Positions 43,353 to 52,104 of a DNA stretch of 64,000 bases are shown one piece after another; the stretch's first letter is position 1; every line of letters starts with the position of its first letter. The stretch covers positions 8,117 to 72,116 of the forward strand of contig JAZRDR010000008.1 of NCBI GenBank assembly GCA_045660445.1, in the 5' to 3' direction. A program made the translations under genes and the position numbers. The notes under the pieces were generated by a model, which searched no databases, was not told where the DNA came from, and saw nothing but the letters and a program-made list of their open reading frames with translations. This DNA is from Faeciplasma sp045660445. GTDB lineage: Bacteria; Bacillota; Clostridia; Oscillospirales; Ruminococcaceae.

Positions 43353-44390
43353 TTACAAAGTCGTCTGACCGTCTTTTAAAATTCCAAGGTGTTTATATGC
43401 AAGCTCTGTTGCACAGCGCCCTCTTGGAGTTCTGGCGATAAAGCCGAGCTGCATTAAATATGGCTCGCAGACGTCTTCAAGAGTTACAGCTTCTTCGCCG
43501 ATGGCAGAAGCGAGAGTTTCAAGTCCGACAGGGCCGCCGTTGTAGCCTGTTATTATCATATTAAGCATGCGCTTATCGAGTGAATCAAGACCCAACGGGT
43601 CGACTTCCATTCTGTCAAGAGCGATGCGTGCGATTTCGGCAGTGATTCTGCCGTCAGCCATAACGTCGGCATAGTCTCTTACGCGCTTTAAGAAGCGGTT
43701 AGCTATACGGGGGGTTCCACGGGAGCGAGAAGCAAGCTCGTATGCGCCGTCTCTATCAATAGCAACACCCAAGATCACTGCAGAGCGCATGATGATCTCG
43801 GCAAGATCCTCTTTAGAATAGAGCTCTAAGCGTTGGATAACACCGAAACGGTCACGCAAGGGGGTGGTTAGCTGACCTGCACGGGTGGTGGCACCGATGA
43901 GGGTGAAGTGAGGAAGGTCGATTCTAATAGATCTTGCGGCAGGGCCTTTTCCGATGATGATGTCGATCGCAAAATCCTCAAGTGCGGGGTATAAAACCTC
44001 TTCGATGGCACGTGAAAGGCGGTGGATCTCGTCGATAAATAAGACGTCACCCTCTTGCAAGTTGGTTAAAAGTGCAGCAAGATCGCCCGGCTTTTCAATT
44101 GCGGGGCCTGATGTTATGCGGATGTTAACGCCCATTTCATGAGCGATGATTGCAGAAAGTGTTGTTTTTCCGAGACCGGGAGGGCCATAGAGAAGGACGT
44201 GATCAAGCGCTTCCCCTCTCTTCTTTGCGGCTTCGATATAGATAGAAAGGTTTTCTTTTACTTTATCCTGGCCGATATATTCACTTAAGGTTTTGGGGCG
44301 GAGAGAAACATCAGCCTCGTCACGCTCGTTAGTTATTAAATTAGGAGCAACTATGCGATTTTCAAAATCAAATTCGCCTGTTTCAATCAT
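43353..44390 (-). CDS. ruvB: Holliday junction branch migration DNA helicase RuvB
   Basis: This 345-residue AAA+ motor has Walker A GPPGLGKTT, Walker B LFIDEIHRL, sensor GATTRAG and a C-terminal winged helix ending in GFIARTPRGRCAT. It drives branch migration with RuvA. An ATG six nt upstream is too near the ribosome-binding site AAGGAG, so ATG 44390 is preferred. Confidence 0.97.
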   Translation of the reverse strand: MIETGEFDFENRIVAPNLITNERDEADVSLRPKTLSEYIGQDKVKENLSIYIEAAKKRGEALDHVLLYGPPGLGKTTLSAIIAHEMGVNIRITSGPAIEKPGDLAALLTNLQEGDVLFIDEIHRLSRAIEEVLYPALEDFAIDIIIGKGPAARSIRIDLPHFTLIGATTRAGQLTTPLRDRFGVIQRLELYSKEDLAEIIMRSAVILGVAIDRDGAYELASRSRGTPRIANRFLKRVRDYADVMADGRITAEIARIALDRMEVDPLGLDSLDKRMLNMIITGYNGGPVGLETLASAIGEEAVTLEDVCEPYLMQLGFIARTPRGRCATELAYKHLGILKDGQTTL

Positions 44391-44413
44391 ATGCATTCTC
44401 CTTTTCTAAAATA

Positions 44414-45022
44414 TCAAAGCTTGCGCGATGCCAAAAGTCTTAGTGCTTGCTTTATAAGCTCGTCGGCAGGGAGGGTTGAATCTAAGCGAGAGACTGCAGA
44501 TGCAGCCTCAGACTGAGAATAGCCCAAAACCACCAAGGCGGCAACAGCTTCGTTTGCGGGAGTGTTTGCCTTGGTTGCAGGTGTGAAATCGACACCCGAG
44601 TTTGATCCCATAAGCGAGGGTGATGCGGATATCTTATCCTTAAGCTCCATAACGATTCGCTGAGCGATCTTGTTGCCTACACCTTTTATTTTGGTAAACG
44701 CCTTTGAATCCTCGGCGGCGATGGCAAGAGCAACCTGATCGGGTGTTAAGCTTGAAAGAATTGCAAGAGCATATTTCGAGCCGACACCGCTGACGGAAGT
44801 GAGAAGTCTGAAGCAATCAAGCTCCTCTGTGGTGGCAAAGCCAAATAGGTCGATTGCATCCTCACGGACAGCGAGATGTGTATATAAAGTGGTGGAGTCA
44901 AGATTCTGAATCTGCTCGAGAGTGCAAAGAGTGGTTCGGCAAGCGTATCCCACGCCTGCGCATTCAATGACGCAAAGATCAGGTTCGGTGTGAAGAATTG
45001 TACCTGTTAAGCAATAGATCAT
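44414..45022 (-). CDS. ruvA: Holliday junction DNA-binding protein RuvA
   Basis: This 202-residue junction-binding subunit has an OB fold (MIYCLTGTILHTEPDLCVIECAG), helix-hairpin-helix motifs (LLTSVSGVGSKYALAIL, FTKIKGVGNKIAQRIVMELKDK) and a C-terminal RuvB-binding domain (NEAVAALVVLGYSQSEA). The start at ATG 45022 has GAGG upstream and matches the family. Confidence 0.96.
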   Translation of the reverse strand: MIYCLTGTILHTEPDLCVIECAGVGYACRTTLCTLEQIQNLDSTTLYTHLAVREDAIDLFGFATTEELDCFRLLTSVSGVGSKYALAILSSLTPDQVALAIAAEDSKAFTKIKGVGNKIAQRIVMELKDKISASPSLMGSNSGVDFTPATKANTPANEAVAALVVLGYSQSEAASAVSRLDSTLPADELIKQALRLLASRKL

Positions 45023-45044
45023 GATAAAAAACCTCTGTAACGAA

Positions 45045-45545
45045 TTATTGATTGAGATAAGCAGTGTATGCGACAGAACTTGAATAGTGTCCGTGAGCAA
45101 TGGCAAGTGCCAAAGCATCGGCAGTATCGTCGGGCTTGGGAACCTCTTTAAGATGAAGGATGGAGCGTGTCATCTCCTGAACCTGGTGCTTTTCAGCCCT
45201 GCCATAGCCTGCGATAGAGCTTTTGACTTGAAGAGGAGTATACTCGTTTATCGAGACGCCCTTTTGCGCCGCTGACAAGAGGATGACACCACGAGCCTGA
45301 GCAACATCAATAGCTGTTGTGTGGTTGGTGTTGAAGAAGAGCTTTTCGAGCGACATGGCATCGGGTTTGTATTGCTCTAAAAGCTGAGTCATGTCGTAAT
45401 ATATCATTTCAAGGCGTTTGTCGAAAGGCATTCCTGCGGGGGTGGTTATTGCGCCAAAATTAACGACCGAAAAGTCGCGTCCGTTATAATCAAGAACTCC
45501 GAAGCCGATGATGGCATAGCCGGGGTCGATACCGATTATTCGCAT
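45045..45545 (-). CDS. ruvC: Crossover junction endodeoxyribonuclease RuvC
   Basis: This 166-residue resolvase cuts Holliday junctions. RNase H-like acidic residues are visible: Asp in MRIIGIDPG, Glu in LEKLFF, and two Asp in KPDDTADALALAI. ATG 45545 has GGAGG at seven nt. It is the first gene of the 12-gene minus-strand operon ending with clpE. Confidence 0.96.
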   Translation of the reverse strand: MRIIGIDPGYAIIGFGVLDYNGRDFSVVNFGAITTPAGMPFDKRLEMIYYDMTQLLEQYKPDAMSLEKLFFNTNHTTAIDVAQARGVILLSAAQKGVSINEYTPLQVKSSIAGYGRAEKHQVQEMTRSILHLKEVPKPDDTADALALAIAHGHYSSSVAYTAYLNQ

Positions 45546-45584
45546 TAAACCGCCTCCTTGCAAGTGAACATAAATAATCAGTTT

Positions 45585-45613
45585 ATTATATCATAAATAG
45601 CAAAAAGAATCAA
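45585..45613 (-). promoter_or_regulatory. Promoter of the ruvC-clpE operon
   Basis: TTGATT (45613-45608), 17-nt spacer, TATAAT (45590-45585) on the minus strand, about 40 nt before ruvC. Confidence 0.8.
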
Positions 45614-45626
45614 GGCGTGAGGGCAA

Positions 45627-45655
45627 AAAAAGACCACCCTTGTGGGTGGTCTTTG
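45627..45655 (-). terminator. Terminator of the 40-aa gene
   Basis: Stem AAAGACCACCC/GGGTGGTCTTT with an ACAA loop, followed on the minus strand by TTTTG. It insulates the small gene from the ruvC promoter. Confidence 0.9.
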
Positions 45656-45672
45656 ATTTAATTAGCTGTTTT

Positions 45673-45795
45673 TTACTGAGGTTTGGCTTTTTGTTTCGTA
45701 TTCTTCGCTGCACCCTGAAGCTCGGGCACCGGCGAAACATCGTTTTTAGGCTTGTGCTTGGTTATCTCGGGGCGTTTCATTCCCTGTTTTGCCAT
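45673..45795 (-). CDS. Small basic protein, 40 aa (conserved hypothetical)
   Basis: Starts MAKQGMKRPEITKHKPKND, continues VSPVPELQGAAKN and ends KQKAKPQ. The Shine-Dalgarno AAAGGAG is well placed before ATG 45795 and a dedicated terminator follows. I recall similar short Lys/Pro-rich proteins with the MKRPxxxxxxPKND pattern in Clostridia, but with no known role. The size and basic character recall small spore or nucleic-acid-binding proteins; this is only a guess. Confidence 0.75.
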   Translation of the reverse strand: MAKQGMKRPEITKHKPKNDVSPVPELQGAAKNTKQKAKPQ

Positions 45796-45872
45796 AATAT
45801 CAACTCCTTTAAGAGTAGTATTCCTATATGTACGTAATAAATACATTAAATTTATATTAACGTGGAATTTAA

Positions 45873-45960
45873 GCGACGTCGGTGAGCGTGGGCGAGCCGC
45901 CGCGATGAATGCGCGGCGTGCGAGAGACGCTCGGCGGTGGAGCGAGGGGCGAGCAGGTGC
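45873..45960. repeat. GC-rich intergenic element 8
   Basis: Contains CCGCG-ATGAATG-CGCGG (45900-45916), then CGTGCGAGAGACGCTC, GGCGGTGGAGCGAGG and GCGAGCAGG. Located between the 40-aa gene and the topoisomerase terminator. Confidence 0.6.
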
Positions 45961-45975
45961 TGAAAATCAACGTAA

Positions 45976-46010
45976 ACAAAACCTCCGATCTGTAATCAGA
46001 TCGGAGGTTT
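45976..46010 (-). terminator. Terminator of the topoisomerase operon
   Basis: Perfect 13-bp stem AACCTCCGATCTG/CAGATCGGAGGTT with a 4-nt loop, then TTGTTT on the minus strand. Confidence 0.92.
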
Positions 46011-46013
46011 AAG

Positions 46014-48254
46014 TTAAAGTGTAAACTGATCGGGATCTTCAAGGTCCTTTGCGAAAGGGCCTGCCGCAGGGAGTGTTTTTGTGCGGTATTTTGAAAGCTC
46101 CTTAGCCTTTTCGGGGCTTATAATGTGTGCAGATTCGACATCGGACTTTGCTTTAAGTGTCATCACCTGAACGCCCTGAGTGTTTCTTGTTGGCTTAGGC
46201 AATATCATACCGGTGTTGAAGATGATCGCTCTTCCGTTGGTAGAGCGCATCATAACATCGCAACCCTCACCCACTGCCAAAAGCTCGATAAGCGGACTCT
46301 TATCGGAATATGCACCCGAAAGCATCTTGCGGTTGGTCTTGGTTTCATAAGATGAAAGCGGAACCTTTGCAGCCTTACCGTTTTTATAAACAAACAGCAC
46401 GCATCCGCTGTAATCAAGGGTTACGACCATTCCGACAACGTTTTCGCCCTCTTCGAACTTAAGTGTTGCAGGGATGTAATCACCCAAGAGGCTTGCCTTT
46501 GAATCGGCAAACTGAGATGCTTTGGCTTTATAGACATTTGCTTTATCGGTGAAGAACAAAAGCTCGGCACGGTTATTCGAGTCAAGCTCATAAACCATAA
46601 CGTCGTTTTCTTTAAGCTTCTGTTCGCCAGACATTCTAAGCGACTGTGGAGTTATCTTTTTAAAGTAACCCTCGCGTGTTAAGAACAAGCGGCAAGGATA
46701 ATCGGGAACTTCCGCTTCGACCTTAACATCGGGTTCTTCGTCGATATAGATAACCTCGGTCTTTCTGGGCTGACCATATTTCTCAGATACCTTTTTAAGC
46801 TCGTCGATGATTATAAGCTTAACTTTTCGTTCGCTTCCCAAAATATCTCTAAGCTCTTCGATATCCTTTTCAAGCTGGGCAATATCCTTAATTCTGTTAA
46901 GGATAAACTCGCGGTTAAGGTGACGAAGCTTGATTTCGGCAACATATTCTGCCTGAATCTCGTCGATCGAGAAGCCGATCATAAGGTTTGGTACAACCTC
47001 GGATTCTTCATCAGTCTCGCGAACGATCTTTATAGCCTTGTCGATATCAAGAAGGATCTTTTCAAGACCTTTCAAAAGGTGAAGGCGCTCTTCCTTCTTT
47101 TTAAGATCGAAGCTTACACGGCGCTTGACGCAACCGATTCTGAACTTTATCCATTCCTTTAAGATGTTAGTAACGCCCAAAACCTTGGGATATCCGTTGA
47201 CAAGGATGTTGAAGTTAGCTGAGAAGCTATCCTGCAAAGGAGTGAGCTTGTAGAGCTTTTTCATCAATGCATCGGGATCAACTCCGCGCTTTAAGTCGAT
47301 AGCAATTTTTAAACCGTCAAGGTCGGTCTCGTCGCGGATATAGGCAACCTCTTTCATGCCACCCTTGGCAAGCTCGATGATCTTTTCGATGATTGCTTCG
47401 ACTGTTGTTGTGGGCGGGATCTCAGTAACCTCGATACAGTTAGCCTCTTTATCGTAATTATACTTAGAGCGAACCTTAGCAGCTCCCCTGCCGGTGGAAT
47501 ATATCTGTCCAAGCTTTTCTTCATCGTAAACAAGATATCCGCCGCCGGGGAAATCGGGGCCCTTTATTGACTGAGAAACATCATAATCAGGGTCACGGAT
47601 GATGGCGATCGTAGCCTCGCAAAGCTCTTTAAGGTTAAAGGGGCAGATAGCACTTGCCATTGAAACACCGATACCGATGTTGGAGTTGACCAAAATCGAC
47701 GGGAAGGAAACGGGCAAAAGCTCGGGCTCTTGCATGGTGTTATCATAGTTAGGAACGAAGTTTACGGTGTCCTTATCAATATCGCCAAAAAGCTCTGAGC
47801 ATAAAGGATCGAGCTTGGCTTCGGTATAACGAGAAGCGGCATATGCCATTCCCGACGAATATGCCTTGCCGAAGTTACCCTTAGAATCGATATAAGGGTG
47901 CAAAAGTGCTTCGTTACCACGGGTTAGACGAACCATCGTTTCGTAAATCGCCTGATCACCGTGAGGGTTGAGCTTCATAGTCTGTCCCACGATGTTTGCA
48001 GACTTTGTTCTTCCGCCCGACAAAAGACCCATTTTATACATTGTATATAAAAGCTTGCGGTGAGAGGGCTTGAATCCGTCGATCTCGGGGAAAGCACGGG
48101 AAACGATAACACTCATGGCATAGGGCATATAGTTCTTTTCGAGAGTTATTGTTATAGGCTCTTCGACGACTGTTCCTGCGCCGTTTATATAGGCATCAGC
48201 CTGTCGCTTTGAAAGCTTTAGCGGCTTATCCTCGGTTTTTTTCTTTTTTGCCAT
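46014..48254 (-). CDS. Type IIA DNA topoisomerase subunit A (divergent GyrA/ParC family)
   Basis: This 746-residue subunit carries the DNA-cleaving tyrosine in AASRYTEAKL. N-terminal conserved blocks are MPYAMSVIVSRAFPEIDGFKPSHRKLLYTMYKMG and NPHGDQAIYETMVRLT. The quinolone-determining position normally Ser is Gln and the acidic residue is Glu. A beta-pinwheel-like C-terminus follows residue 500 but lacks a clear GyrA box (QRRGGKG), arguing against a canonical gyrase. It pairs with the upstream B subunit 25 nt away. Clostridia often carry such an extra type IIA pair besides gyrase; the division of labour is not known. Confidence 0.88.
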   Translation of the reverse strand: MAKKKKTEDKPLKLSKRQADAYINGAGTVVEEPITITLEKNYMPYAMSVIVSRAFPEIDGFKPSHRKLLYTMYKMGLLSGGRTKSANIVGQTMKLNPHGDQAIYETMVRLTRGNEALLHPYIDSKGNFGKAYSSGMAYAASRYTEAKLDPLCSELFGDIDKDTVNFVPNYDNTMQEPELLPVSFPSILVNSNIGIGVSMASAICPFNLKELCEATIAIIRDPDYDVSQSIKGPDFPGGGYLVYDEEKLGQIYSTGRGAAKVRSKYNYDKEANCIEVTEIPPTTTVEAIIEKIIELAKGGMKEVAYIRDETDLDGLKIAIDLKRGVDPDALMKKLYKLTPLQDSFSANFNILVNGYPKVLGVTNILKEWIKFRIGCVKRRVSFDLKKKEERLHLLKGLEKILLDIDKAIKIVRETDEESEVVPNLMIGFSIDEIQAEYVAEIKLRHLNREFILNRIKDIAQLEKDIEELRDILGSERKVKLIIIDELKKVSEKYGQPRKTEVIYIDEEPDVKVEAEVPDYPCRLFLTREGYFKKITPQSLRMSGEQKLKENDVMVYELDSNNRAELLFFTDKANVYKAKASQFADSKASLLGDYIPATLKFEEGENVVGMVVTLDYSGCVLFVYKNGKAAKVPLSSYETKTNRKMLSGAYSDKSPLIELLAVGEGCDVMMRSTNGRAIIFNTGMILPKPTRNTQGVQVMTLKAKSDVESAHIISPEKAKELSKYRTKTLPAAGPFAKDLEDPDQFTL

Positions 48255-48279
48255 ATCTATTTTCCTTTATATCAGAATT

Positions 48280-50268
48280 TTAGCTGATGTCAGCCATTTC
48301 GAGATAATCGTGGCCGTTGATGTTGATAAACTCCTTACGGGCACTTAAATTGTCGCCCAAGAGCATATCAAACATGAACTTTGTATGCTCGGCTTCATCG
48401 GGAGTTACTCTGATAAGACGTCTTGTATCGGGATTCATTGTGGTGAGGGACATCATATCAGGTTCGTTTTCACCAAGACCCTTTGAGCGCTGAATGGTGA
48501 ACTTTTGGTTGCCTATCATGGATAAAATCTCGTTACGCTCGTTTTCATCATATGCAAAATAGGTTCTGTCCTTGGTGTTGATTTCAAATAGCGGTGATTC
48601 TGCGATGAAAACATAACCTTCTTCTATAAGAGTTGGCGTGAGAGTGTAGAGCATCGTTAATATAAGAGTTCTGATCTGGAAGCCGTCATAGTCAGCATCG
48701 GTACAAATGACTATCTTGTTCCAGCGAAGAGCGTTGATATTAAAGCTTGAGATGTCCTTGTTCTTAGAGGTCTTAACCTCGACTCCGCAACCGAGCACCT
48801 TCATAAGATCTGTAATGATCTCGCTGTCAAATATCTTTGAATAGCTTGCTTTTAGACAGTTAAGGATCTTACCCCTGACAGGGATGACCGCCTGGAATTC
48901 GGCGTTTCGGGCAAGCTTTACAGAGCCCAAAGCCGAGTCGCCTTCCACGATGTAAAGCTCGCGGCGTGAGGTATCCTTAGTTCGGCAATCGACGAACTTT
49001 TTAACCATGTTTGCCATATCAAGCTTTTCGGCATACATCTTTTTGGTGTTGATCCTTGTTTTTTCAGCACTCTCGCGGGAGCGTTTATTGACAAGCACCT
49101 GATCGCAGATTTTCGAAGCCTCTTCGGGCTTTTCGATGAAATAAACCTCTAACTGATGCTTTAAGAACTCTACTGCGGCATCATAAATAAACTTGTTTGT
49201 GATCGCCTTTTTAGTCTGGTTTTCATAAGAGGTTTGGGTTGAGAATGAGCTTGATACCATTACCAAGCAATCCTCGACGTCGACAAACTGGATCTTTGCC
49301 TCGTTTTTAAGATATTTATTGTTTGCCTTCATGTAGCTATCAAGATAAGACGTGAAGGCTTGTCTTACTGCCTTTTCGGTGGAGCCGCCATGCTCGAGGA
49401 AGCTGGAGTTATGGAAATATTCGCAAGTATGGACAGTTTTGGAGAATGCGAACGCAAAGTTATATTTAACCTTATATTCCGCCATATCCTCTCTGTCCTT
49501 ACCTTTGCGGTCTGCAGTCCAAAGCTGTGGAGGAGTTAAATAGTTCTCGCCCACGAGTTCATTTACATAGTCAAGGATTCCGTTTTCATATAAATAGCTT
49601 GACTGATCAAACGAGCCATCCTCGTTCTGATAACGGAAAATGAATTCTGTTCCGGGATTAACGATGGACTGACGCTTTAAAACATCCTCGAAATATTCTT
49701 TTTCGATCTCTATCGCGGTAAACACCTCGAGGTCAGGACGCCAACGGGTTTTTGTACCTGTCTGACGGCGCTTGGATTCTTCCTTTTTAAGTCCGCCGAC
49801 ATTCTCGCCTTTTTCAAAGTGAAGATTATATTTAAATCCATCACGGTGAACTTCAACGTCCATATATTCACTGGAATACTGTGTTGCGCACGCACCAAGG
49901 CCGTTCAAGCCAAGAGAATATTCATAATTCTCGCCGGAGACGTTGTCATACTTACCGCCGGCATAAAGCTCGCAATAAACAAGCTCCCAGTTATATCTGC
50001 CTTCAGACTTATTATAGTCTACCGGGCAGCCGCGGGCAAAATCCTCAACCTCGATAGAATTGTCGTTATAGCGGGTAATTATGATCTTTGTGCCATAGCC
50101 TTCACGTGCTTCGTCGATAGAGTTCGAGATTATCTCGAAGACCGAGTGCTTGCAACCCTCTAACCCATCGGATCCGAAAATTACCGCGGGGCGTTTTCTT
50201 ACACGATCTGCACCTTTAAGTAAACGTATCGCTTCGTTATCGTATTCTTGCTTAGTATTTTTAGCCAT
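48280..50268 (-). CDS. Type IIA DNA topoisomerase subunit B (divergent GyrB/ParE family)
   Basis: A 662-residue ATPase/TOPRIM subunit. GHKL motifs: NSIDEAREGYGT, VEDFARGCPVDY (usual form D-GRGIPV, here with Ala and Cys), and GLNGLGACATQYSS in place of GLHGVGASVVNALS. TOPRIM residues: EGDSALGSVKLARN and CTDADYDGFQIRTL. The PLY/PLF-type end SPLFEINT and SKGLGENEP are present. The substitutions mark it as a separate lineage from housekeeping GyrB. Starts at ATG 50268 behind AAGGAAATAGAT. Confidence 0.88.
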   Translation of the reverse strand: MAKNTKQEYDNEAIRLLKGADRVRKRPAVIFGSDGLEGCKHSVFEIISNSIDEAREGYGTKIIITRYNDNSIEVEDFARGCPVDYNKSEGRYNWELVYCELYAGGKYDNVSGENYEYSLGLNGLGACATQYSSEYMDVEVHRDGFKYNLHFEKGENVGGLKKEESKRRQTGTKTRWRPDLEVFTAIEIEKEYFEDVLKRQSIVNPGTEFIFRYQNEDGSFDQSSYLYENGILDYVNELVGENYLTPPQLWTADRKGKDREDMAEYKVKYNFAFAFSKTVHTCEYFHNSSFLEHGGSTEKAVRQAFTSYLDSYMKANNKYLKNEAKIQFVDVEDCLVMVSSSFSTQTSYENQTKKAITNKFIYDAAVEFLKHQLEVYFIEKPEEASKICDQVLVNKRSRESAEKTRINTKKMYAEKLDMANMVKKFVDCRTKDTSRRELYIVEGDSALGSVKLARNAEFQAVIPVRGKILNCLKASYSKIFDSEIITDLMKVLGCGVEVKTSKNKDISSFNINALRWNKIVICTDADYDGFQIRTLILTMLYTLTPTLIEEGYVFIAESPLFEINTKDRTYFAYDENERNEILSMIGNQKFTIQRSKGLGENEPDMMSLTTMNPDTRRLIRVTPDEAEHTKFMFDMLLGDNLSARKEFININGHDYLEMADIS

Positions 50269-50308
50269 ATCTATTTCCTTTCAGAAAAGTTATATACCAT
50301 ATATAGTT

Positions 50309-50337
50309 ATAATAGCACATTTGTTTGCAAGTTGCAA
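50309..50337 (-). promoter_or_regulatory. Topoisomerase operon promoter
   Basis: TTGCAA (50337-50332), 17-nt spacer, TATTAT (50314-50309) on the minus strand. Confidence 0.7.
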
Positions 50338-50351
50338 GGGGGAGTTTTTTT

Positions 50352-50440
50352 GAGGCGAGGCAGTTGATAGGAGAAGCCGAGCCGCCGAACGAAGAGAGGC
50401 GTGCGAGGATCGGCAATCAGCGCCGAGCCGTGAGCGAAAT
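50352..50440. repeat. GC-rich intergenic element 9
   Basis: Contains GAGCCGCCGAAC-GAAGAG-AGGCGTGCGAGGA with an imperfect stem, then CAGCGCCGAGCCGTGAGCG. It lies in the 284-nt gap between the divergent topoisomerase and SPOCS genes. The rest of the gap (50441-50550) is AT-rich with no promoter I can assign firmly. Confidence 0.55.
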
Positions 50441-50552
50441 AACGAAAATGCATTAGAATTTTTTATATAAAGTTGTACTTTGTTGCGACCAAGCTGAATA
50501 TAGATGTTATAGCAAAATAGTGTTTGTACATTTATGAATTTAGGAGGACGCC

Positions 50553-52085
50553 ATGGACTATAAACTTATCAGGGAGAGCTTTTGCGTTAAGGAAACTCTT
50601 TTAGACGCAAGCTATAATCAGGCTGTTGAGCTTGACTATATTTTGCCCGACTACTATCCCGAAATATTTAAAATTTTAAGCCTTTGCATTAAGCCGAGCA
50701 TCGTTAAGCAAAGTGTTAACCAATCAAAACTTAGTTATGAACTTTTGGCACAGATCAAAATGATCTATCTTTCAGAGGATGGAACTGTTTCCGCCTTATC
50801 TCAGGATCTGACATATAACAAAAGTGTGGATCTGCCTTACAGTGTGAAATCACCTTGCATCAGCATTTACCCATATACAGAGAGTGAAACTGTAAGAGTT
50901 GTGAACAAGCGCAGAGTTGATATCAGGGGTATTGTCGGAATCGACGTTAACGTTAGTGTATCCGAGCAAAAGCAAGCGATCAGTGATGCTTTTGGCGGCG
51001 GTTTGGAGCTTAAAAAAGATCTTATTACATATCCCTCGAAAAGGCTTTGCATTACAAAAAGGATCACCGTCGTTGATGAGGTTACAATTCCAAACGAAAG
51101 TGAGACGATGAAAACGCTTTTGCGTGCACAGGCGTGCGTTATAAGCTGTGACAAAAAGGTTCTTTCGGGAAAGCTTTTGGTTAAGGGAGAGGCTGAGGTA
51201 TCTGCTATTTACACCACAGAGAACTCGAGCGAGCCAAAGAGCGTGAAATTCAGCTTGCCGTTTTCGCAGATATGTGATATTGAAGGGTTGGATGACAGAT
51301 ATGATGTGTTTGTTAACGCATGTGTTTCGGGATGTGATATAAGGCCGCTATCTAAAGCTGATTCATCAAGTGCGGAATGCGAGCTTGCTATCGCGATAAA
51401 CTGTATTGCAATGAAGTTCGAGAGTGCCCAGCTTGCCACTGATGCTTTCTCGACAGAATTTGAAACTGCAGTTGAGCTTAACAGAACGAAAATTGAATGC
51501 ATGCCGCAAGCAGTTGACGAATCTCACAAAGTGAAGGCGATGCTTGCATATTCCGAAGGTGGGATAAAATCCGTAATCAGTTCAGGTGCCGAAGTTGGAA
51601 AGATAAATATTTCGCATTTAAACGGAAACCGCGAAGCTATTGTTTCGGGAAGCGTTAAGGTTTATGCGTTTGCAAAGAATGATTCGGATAAACTGATCTA
51701 TTTAGAGACTTCCCTGCCCTTTGAACACCGAATCACACTTGATTGCAATGGCTTCTGCGGAGCACAGATATGTGCGTGCTCAGGTCAATCGAGCTATAAT
51801 ATCAACTCATCGAATGCGATGGACGTTATAAGCGACATTAAGCTGACGGGATATATATTTGAAGCAAACGAATGTGAATATATCGGCAACATAACTGTTG
51901 ATGACGCAAACCGCATCACCAAGGATGACGACTGTGCCATCAAGCTTTATTTCGCGCAGGCCGGAGAAAGTGTTTGGGACATTGCAAAAAGATGCCACGC
52001 ATCGACCAAGGCGATATCGGATGAAAACGACATTGACAGCGAAACCGTTGATGCTGACGGCATGATTTTAATTCCCATTTGCTAA
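50553..52085 (+). CDS. SPOCS (DUF3794) and LysM domain sporulation protein
   Basis: This 510-residue protein has repeated SPOCS/DUF3794 domains (first about residues 20-150, another about 150-300, and a third before the C-terminus), recognised by segments such as LDYILPDYYPEIFKIL and KLLVKGEAEVSAIYT. Residues 460-510 form a LysM domain (AQAGESVWDIAKRCHAS). Such proteins localise to the spore coat or cortex boundary in Clostridia. The strong ribosome-binding site TAGGAGGACGCC precedes ATG 50553. Directly upstream of spoIVA, supporting a sporulation role. Confidence 0.88.
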   Translation: MDYKLIRESFCVKETLLDASYNQAVELDYILPDYYPEIFKILSLCIKPSIVKQSVNQSKLSYELLAQIKMIYLSEDGTVSALSQDLTYNKSVDLPYSVKSPCISIYPYTESETVRVVNKRRVDIRGIVGIDVNVSVSEQKQAISDAFGGGLELKKDLITYPSKRLCITKRITVVDEVTIPNESETMKTLLRAQACVISCDKKVLSGKLLVKGEAEVSAIYTTENSSEPKSVKFSLPFSQICDIEGLDDRYDVFVNACVSGCDIRPLSKADSSSAECELAIAINCIAMKFESAQLATDAFSTEFETAVELNRTKIECMPQAVDESHKVKAMLAYSEGGIKSVISSGAEVGKINISHLNGNREAIVSGSVKVYAFAKNDSDKLIYLETSLPFEHRITLDCNGFCGAQICACSGQSSYNINSSNAMDVISDIKLTGYIFEANECEYIGNITVDDANRITKDDDCAIKLYFAQAGESVWDIAKRCHASTKAISDENDIDSETVDADGMILIPIC

Positions 52086-52104
52086 GATTTTTGGAGGAAA
52101 CTAT

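Noticed and set aside
50441..50552. Sigma-E promoter for the SPOCS-spoIVA operon
   Set aside because: TGAATATA resembles a -35, but no convincing CATACA-type -10 follows at the right distance, so no site is called.
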